Assembly (NCBI GenBank): GCA_035771175.1
Contig: CM069610.1
Span: forward strand, 25,138,501 to 25,202,500
DNA: 64,000 nt
DNA from: Paratinospora sagittata
Lineage: Eukaryota > Streptophyta > Magnoliopsida > Ranunculales > Menispermaceae
Direction: 5' to 3'
The notes beneath the pieces are model-generated. The model was given only the letters and a program-made list of their open reading frames with translations, was not told the origin of the DNA and made no database searches. The position numbers and the translations under genes were made by a program. The stretch's first letter is position 1; each line of letters starts with the position of its first letter. Shown here piece by piece: positions 59,401-64,000 of the stretch.

Positions 59401-61095
59401 TGATAGGGTTCTATAATAAAACATTTGTTTTTCTGGAATATTGTCTATAGCGCGCTATCCCGTTTGATAACTCGCTATAAAGCTGTTGCCGTGATCTTTC
59501 CATTTTTAGTAAAATGGGCAATAGCGCGCTATAGGCCTCGATAACACGCTATCGGAAAATCCGTAAAACTCGACCTCTCGGGCTTGTGTATCGATACCTG
59601 CTATAGCCTGCTATCTGTCAATTGAGAACATGATACACAACCCAACAGCACGCTATTCACGTCTGGGAAAAAAATCTGATATTTCTAACGAGAAAAATGT
59701 GGGCACTTCTGCCTGCTCGATCTTTCTCTTCCTTACACAATTCTCCAGGTTATCTTAATTGAAAGATTCTCTACTAACAACTAAATGATTCCCATTGTCT
59801 CGCACGCCCACTACAACTTTAGATTAAACAATGTTTTGAATTCAAATCATTTTGTACTCACTTGCTCTTTAACCCGCAACTTCTAATTTTATAAAACACT
59901 CATTCTCTGATATTAAAAAATACAACACACACGAGTTTTGCAAGTTAGATTGAGCTTTCTATAGAGTTTTTCAAGAGAAGAAAGTAATGATTCTTGCATT
60001 TCTCAAAACAAGCTTCGAATAGAATCAAAATTGCAATCTGTCTTGATGATAACGTCGTTGATCAGCAAGTTCTTCATTTTATCCCTTTTGTGCTTAGATT
60101 TGCAGATGCTATCCATTGTTTTAAGTTGTAAGTATATGAAGTGGTCTCGGTAAGATAACACAACGAAAAAGAACACATCAAACAATAGCTTTTGAAGTCT
60201 ACAAAGATCAAGCTCGAAGAACGAAGACATATCTCATGCCTAATGCATTAGTTTGATCTTTGGTGTGTAGGATAACCTCTCGATCAATCTCAGCACTAAA
60301 ACTCTGAAAATTGCAAAGTCTTCAAAATCACTTCGATATAGTATTTAATTTGGAAAAAAATGTTTTTCGAAACGTTTTAATCATAATTTCAATGAGTTTT
60401 GAATTATTTAAAAGTTTTTAATCTTATATCAATATGTTTTGAGTTAATGGAATGGTTCTTGAGTGTCAAAATATTAATTTTTCAAAAATAAGTCTATCCT
60501 GCAGTTTGCCAAGATTTTCCTGAAGGCACTAGCGCACTATCAGTGTTCATAGCACGCTGATAGGGTTCTATAATAAAACATTTGTTTTTCTGGAATATTG
60601 TCTATAGCGCGCTATCCCGTTTGATAACTCGCTATAAAGCTGTTGCCGTGATCTTTCCATTTTTAGTAAAATGGGCAATAACGCGCTATAGGCCTCGATA
60701 ACACGCTATCGAAAAGTCCGTAAAACTCGACCTCTCGGGTTTGTGTGTATCGACATACTATAGCCTGCTATCTGTCAATTGAGAACATGATACACAACCC
60801 AACAGCACGCTATTCACGTCTGGGAAAAAAATCTGATATTTCTAACGAGAAAAATGTGGGCACTTCTGCCTGCTCAATTTTTCTCTTCCTTACACAATTT
60901 CTCCAGGTTATCTTAACTGAAAGATTCTCTACTAACAACTAGATGATTCCCATTGTCTCGCATGGCCAAAACAACTTTAGATTAAACAATGTTTTGAATT
61001 AAAATCATTTTGTACTCTCTTCCTCTTTAACCCGCAACTTCTAATTTTATAAAACACTCATTCTCTGATATTAAAAAATACAACACACACGAGTT
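56467..61095. repeat. Array B block of four near-identical 1157-bp units
   Basis: Units at 56467, 57624, 58781 and 59938, with spacings 1157, 1157, 1157 and 1158. All share CATTTCTCAAAAC, GCAGATGCTATCC, ACAACGAAAAAG and GTGTAGGATAACC; three of the four modules read GTGTATCGATACC. Copies differ by a few private bases, for example GCGAGCTAT at 57136, CACTCTCAG at 58222 and TTGATCAACAAG at 58902. This is a monomer-by-monomer amplification, unlike the trimer/dimer pattern upstream, and looks about as recent. Confidence 0.93.
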
Positions 61096-64000
61096 TTGCA
61101 AGTTAGATTGAGCTTTCTATAGAGTTTTTCAAGAGAAGAAAGTAATGATTCTTGCATTTGTCAAAACAAGCTTCGAATAGAATCAAAATTGCAATCTGTC
61201 TTGATGATAACGTCGTTGATCAGCAAGTTCTTCATTTTATCCCTTTTGTGCTTAGATTTGCAGAGGCTATCCATTGTTTTAAGTTGTAAGTATATGAAGT
61301 GGTCTCGGTAAGATAACACAACGAAAAAGAACACATCAAACAATAGCTTTCGAAGTCTACAAAGATCAAGCTCGAAGAACGAAGACATATCTCATGCCTA
61401 ATGCACTAGTTTGATCTTTGGTGTGTAGGGTAACCTCTCGATCAATCTCAGCACTAAAACTCTGAAAATTGCAAAGTCTTCAAAATCACTTCGATATAGT
61501 ATTTCATTTTGAAAAAAATGTTTTCCGAAAGGTTTTAATCATATTTTTAATGAGTTTTGAATTATTTAAAAGTTTTTAATCTTATATCAATATGTTTTGA
61601 GTTAATGGAATGGTTCTTGAGTGTCAAAATATTAATTTTTCAAAAATAAGTCTATCCAGCAGTTTGCCAAGATTTTCCTGAAGGCACTAGCGCACTATCA
61701 GGGTTCATAGCACGCTGATAGGGTTCTATAATAAAACATTTGTTTTTCTGGAATATTGTCTATAGCGCGTTATCTTCTTTGATAACTCGCTATAAAGCTG
61801 TTGCAGTGATCTTTCCATTTTTAGTAAAATGGGCAATAGCGCGCTATAGGCCTCGATAACACGCTATCGGAAAGTCCGTAAAACTCGACCTCTCGGGTTT
61901 GTGTATATCGACTTGCTATAGCCTGCTATCTGTCAATTGAGAACATGATACACAACCCAACAGCACGCTATTCACGTCTGGGAAAGAAATCTGATATTTC
62001 TAACGAGAAAAATGTGGGCACTTCTGCCTGCTCGATTTTTCTCTTCATTACACAATTTCTCCAGGTTATCTTAATTGAAAGATTCTCCACTAACAACTAA
62101 ATGACTCCCATTGTCTCGCACGCCCAAGACAACTTTAGATTAAACAATGTTTTGAATTCAAATCATTTTGTACTCTCTTGCTCTTTAACCCGCAACTTCT
62201 AATTTTATAAAACACTCATTCTCTGATATTAAAAAATACAACACACACGAGTTTTGCAAGTTAGATTGAGCTTTCTATAGAGTTTTTTAAGAGAAGAAAG
62301 TAATGATTCTTGCATTTCTCAAAACAAGCTTCGAATAGAATCAAAATTGCAATCTGTCTTGATGATAACGTCGTTGATCAGCAAGTTCTTCATTTTATCC
62401 CTTTTGTGCTTAGATTTGCAGAGGCTATCCAATATTTTAAGTTGTAAGTATATGAAGTGGTCTCGATAAGATAACACAACAAAAAAGAACAAATCAATTG
62501 TCTTGCATCAAGAACACATCAAACAATAGCTTTCCAAGTCTACAAAGATCAAGCTCGTAGAACGAAGACATAACTCATGCCTAATGCATTAGTTTGACCA
62601 TTGTTGTGTAGGGTAACCTCTCGATCAATCTCAGCACAAAAACTCTGAAAATTGCAAAGTCTTCAAAATCACTTCGATATAGTATTTCATTTTGAAAAAA
62701 TGTTTTCCGAAAGGTTTTAATCATAATTTTAATGAGTTTTGAATTATTTAAAAGTTTTTAATCTTATATCAAAATGTTTTGAGTTAATGGAATGGTTCTT
62801 GAGTGTCAAAATATTAATTTTTAGAAAATAAGTCTATCCAACAGTTTGGCAAAATTTTCTTGAAGGCACTAGCGCACTATCAGTGTTCGTGGCACGTTGA
62901 TAGGGTTCTAGAATAAAACATTTGTTTTTCTGGAATATTATCTATAGCGCGCTATCCCCTTTGATAACTCGGTATAAAGCTGTTGCCATGATCTTTCCAT
63001 TTTTAGTAAAATGGGCAATAGCGCGCTATAGGGCTAGATAACACGCTATCGGAAAGTCCGTAAAACTCGAGCTCTCGGGTTTGTGTATATCGACCTGCTA
63101 TAGCCTGTTATCTGTCAATTGAGAACATGATAAACAACACAACAACACGCTATTCACGTCTGGGAAAAAAATCTGATATTTCTAACGAGAAAAATGTGGG
63201 CACTTCTGCTTGCTCGATTTTTCTCTTCCTTACACCATTTCTCCAGGTTATCTTAATTGAAAGAATCTCTACTAACAACTAGATCATTCCCATTGTCTCG
63301 CACGCCCAAAACAACTATAGATTAAACAATGTTTTGAATTCAAATCATTTTGTACTCTCTTCCTCTTTAACCCGCAACTTCTAATTTTATAAAACACTCA
63401 TTCTCTGATATTAAAAAATACAACACATACGAGTTTTGCAAGTTAGATTGAGCTTTCTATAGAGCTTTTCAAGAGAAGAAAGTAATGATTCCTGCATTTG
63501 TCAAAACAAGCTTTGAATAGAATCAAAATTGCAATCTGTCTTGATGATAACGTCGTTGATCAGCAAGTTCTTCATTTTATCCCTTTTGTGCTTAGATTTG
63601 CAGAGGCTATGCATTGTTTTAAGTTGAAAATATATGAAGTGGACTCGGTAAGATAACACAACAAAAAAGAACACATCTAACAATAGCTTTCGAAGTCTAC
63701 AAAGATCAAGCTCGAATAACGAAGACATATCTCATGCCTAATGCATTAGTTTGATCTTTGGTGTGTAGGATAACCTCTCGATCAATCTCAGCACTAAAAC
63801 TCTGAAAATTGCAAAGTCTTCAAAATCACATCGATATAGTATTTCATTTGGAAAAAAATGTTTTCCGAAAGGTTTTAATCATAATTTCAATGAGTTTTGA
63901 ATTATTTAAAAGTTTTTATTCTTATATCAATATGTTTTGAGTTAATGGAATGGTTCTTGAGTGTCAAAATATTAATTTTTCAAAAATAAGTCTATCCAGC
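61096..64000. repeat. Array B, last two full units and a partial unit
   Basis: Units 61096 (1158, short), 62254 (1182, long) and 63436 onward (565 bp, cut by the window end just before its dyad cluster). They retain the CTATAGAG variant of the preceding block but not its other diagnostics, so they are related yet outside the most recent amplification. The array clearly continues. Confidence 0.9.

Larger units (their letters stand above)
7494..64000. repeat. Satellite array B: ~1.16-kb tandem repeat, 48 full units
   Basis: The phase marker (T)TTGCAAG after CACACGAG, or a point variant, lies at 7611, 8768, 9923, 11037, 12217, 13397, 14577, 15762, 16942, 18127, 19307, 20492, 21672, 22852, 24037, 25217, 26397, 27582, 28762, 29920, 31041, 32189, 33353, 34531, 35711, 36860, 38039, 39221, 40386, 41566, 42751, 43906, 45062, 46219, 47374, 48531, 49687, 50869, 52024, 52966, 54128, 55285, 56467, 57624, 58781, 59938, 61096, 62254 and 63436. 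All units are in the same orientation. The array continues past the window end. I recognise no named family. The only reading frames are short and follow the repeat period. No LTR, terminal inverted repeat, rRNA gene or telomeric motif is present. Confidence 0.97.

Noticed and set aside
7494..64000. CRISPR-like regular repetition
   Set aside because: The whole 1.16-kb unit repeats without separate spacers. There are no 20-50-bp repeats with unique spacers and no cas-like genes.
7494..64000. Ribosomal intergenic spacer, 5S rDNA or LTR-derived repeat
   Set aside because: No rRNA sequence, 5S internal promoter, polymerase I start motif, primer-binding site or LTR ends were seen over 56 kb of the same unit. 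A transposon origin of the unit cannot be excluded without a database search.
1..64000. Telomeric (TTTAGGG-type) repeats or tRNA genes
   Set aside because: No tandem telomere motif and no cloverleaf with A and B boxes was seen on either strand while reading the monomers.

Overview
I find no supportable protein-coding or RNA gene in this window. It consists of two adjoining tandem satellite arrays in AT-rich, nuclear-type eukaryotic DNA, most probably a flowering-plant heterochromatic or (peri)centromeric block. The plant assignment is an inference. It rests on the array style, the kilobase-scale higher-order repeats (HORs), and an AAAAGTTATG-type core in array A that resembles what I remember of soybean centromeric satellites. 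I cannot name the species.

Array A (1-7500) has 22 phased copies of a ~344-bp monomer; most successive anchors are 343-345 bp apart. Each monomer is an inverted dimer. It has two dyad centres exactly 172 bp apart (half the period), and its two ~172-bp halves align gaplessly in opposite orientation, about 80% identical near one centre and about two thirds further out. The monomers form an HOR of 7-8 units (~2.4-2.7 kb) seen about 2.5 times. One monomer (near 3304) has lost 64 bp.

The arrays meet abruptly at 7494-7500 across a 7-base stretch (TTAAACA) that belongs to both repeats.

Array B (7494-64000, running off the window) has 49 phase anchors and 48 complete units of 942-1185 bp (mean 1163). 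Most are a 'short' form (~1155-1158 bp) or a 'long' form (~1180-1185 bp); the two differ by a 25-bp segment bounded by 13-bp imperfect direct repeats. Each unit carries a TATA-like AT-rich stretch, a potential hairpin enclosing the palindrome CTAATGCATTAG, and a ~290-bp module with eight copies of an ATAGC-NN-GCTAT dyad. Six of the eight dyads form three pairs 20 bp apart, and the pairs recur about every 75 bp. The module exists as two linked variants ('G' and 'C'), and some units are mosaics of both.

Array B is homogenised locally. Positions 12217-27581 are built from three unit types (X, Y, Z) in the order XYZ-YZ-YZ-XYZ-XYZ. Positions 33353-40385 are a diverged trimer repeated twice, 46219-54127 a four-unit HOR with a damaged second copy, and 56467-61095 four almost identical 1157-bp units. 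Several units carry deletions whose ends show short repeats or templated filler. The open frames of 60-95 codons follow the repeat period and are judged to be non-genes.
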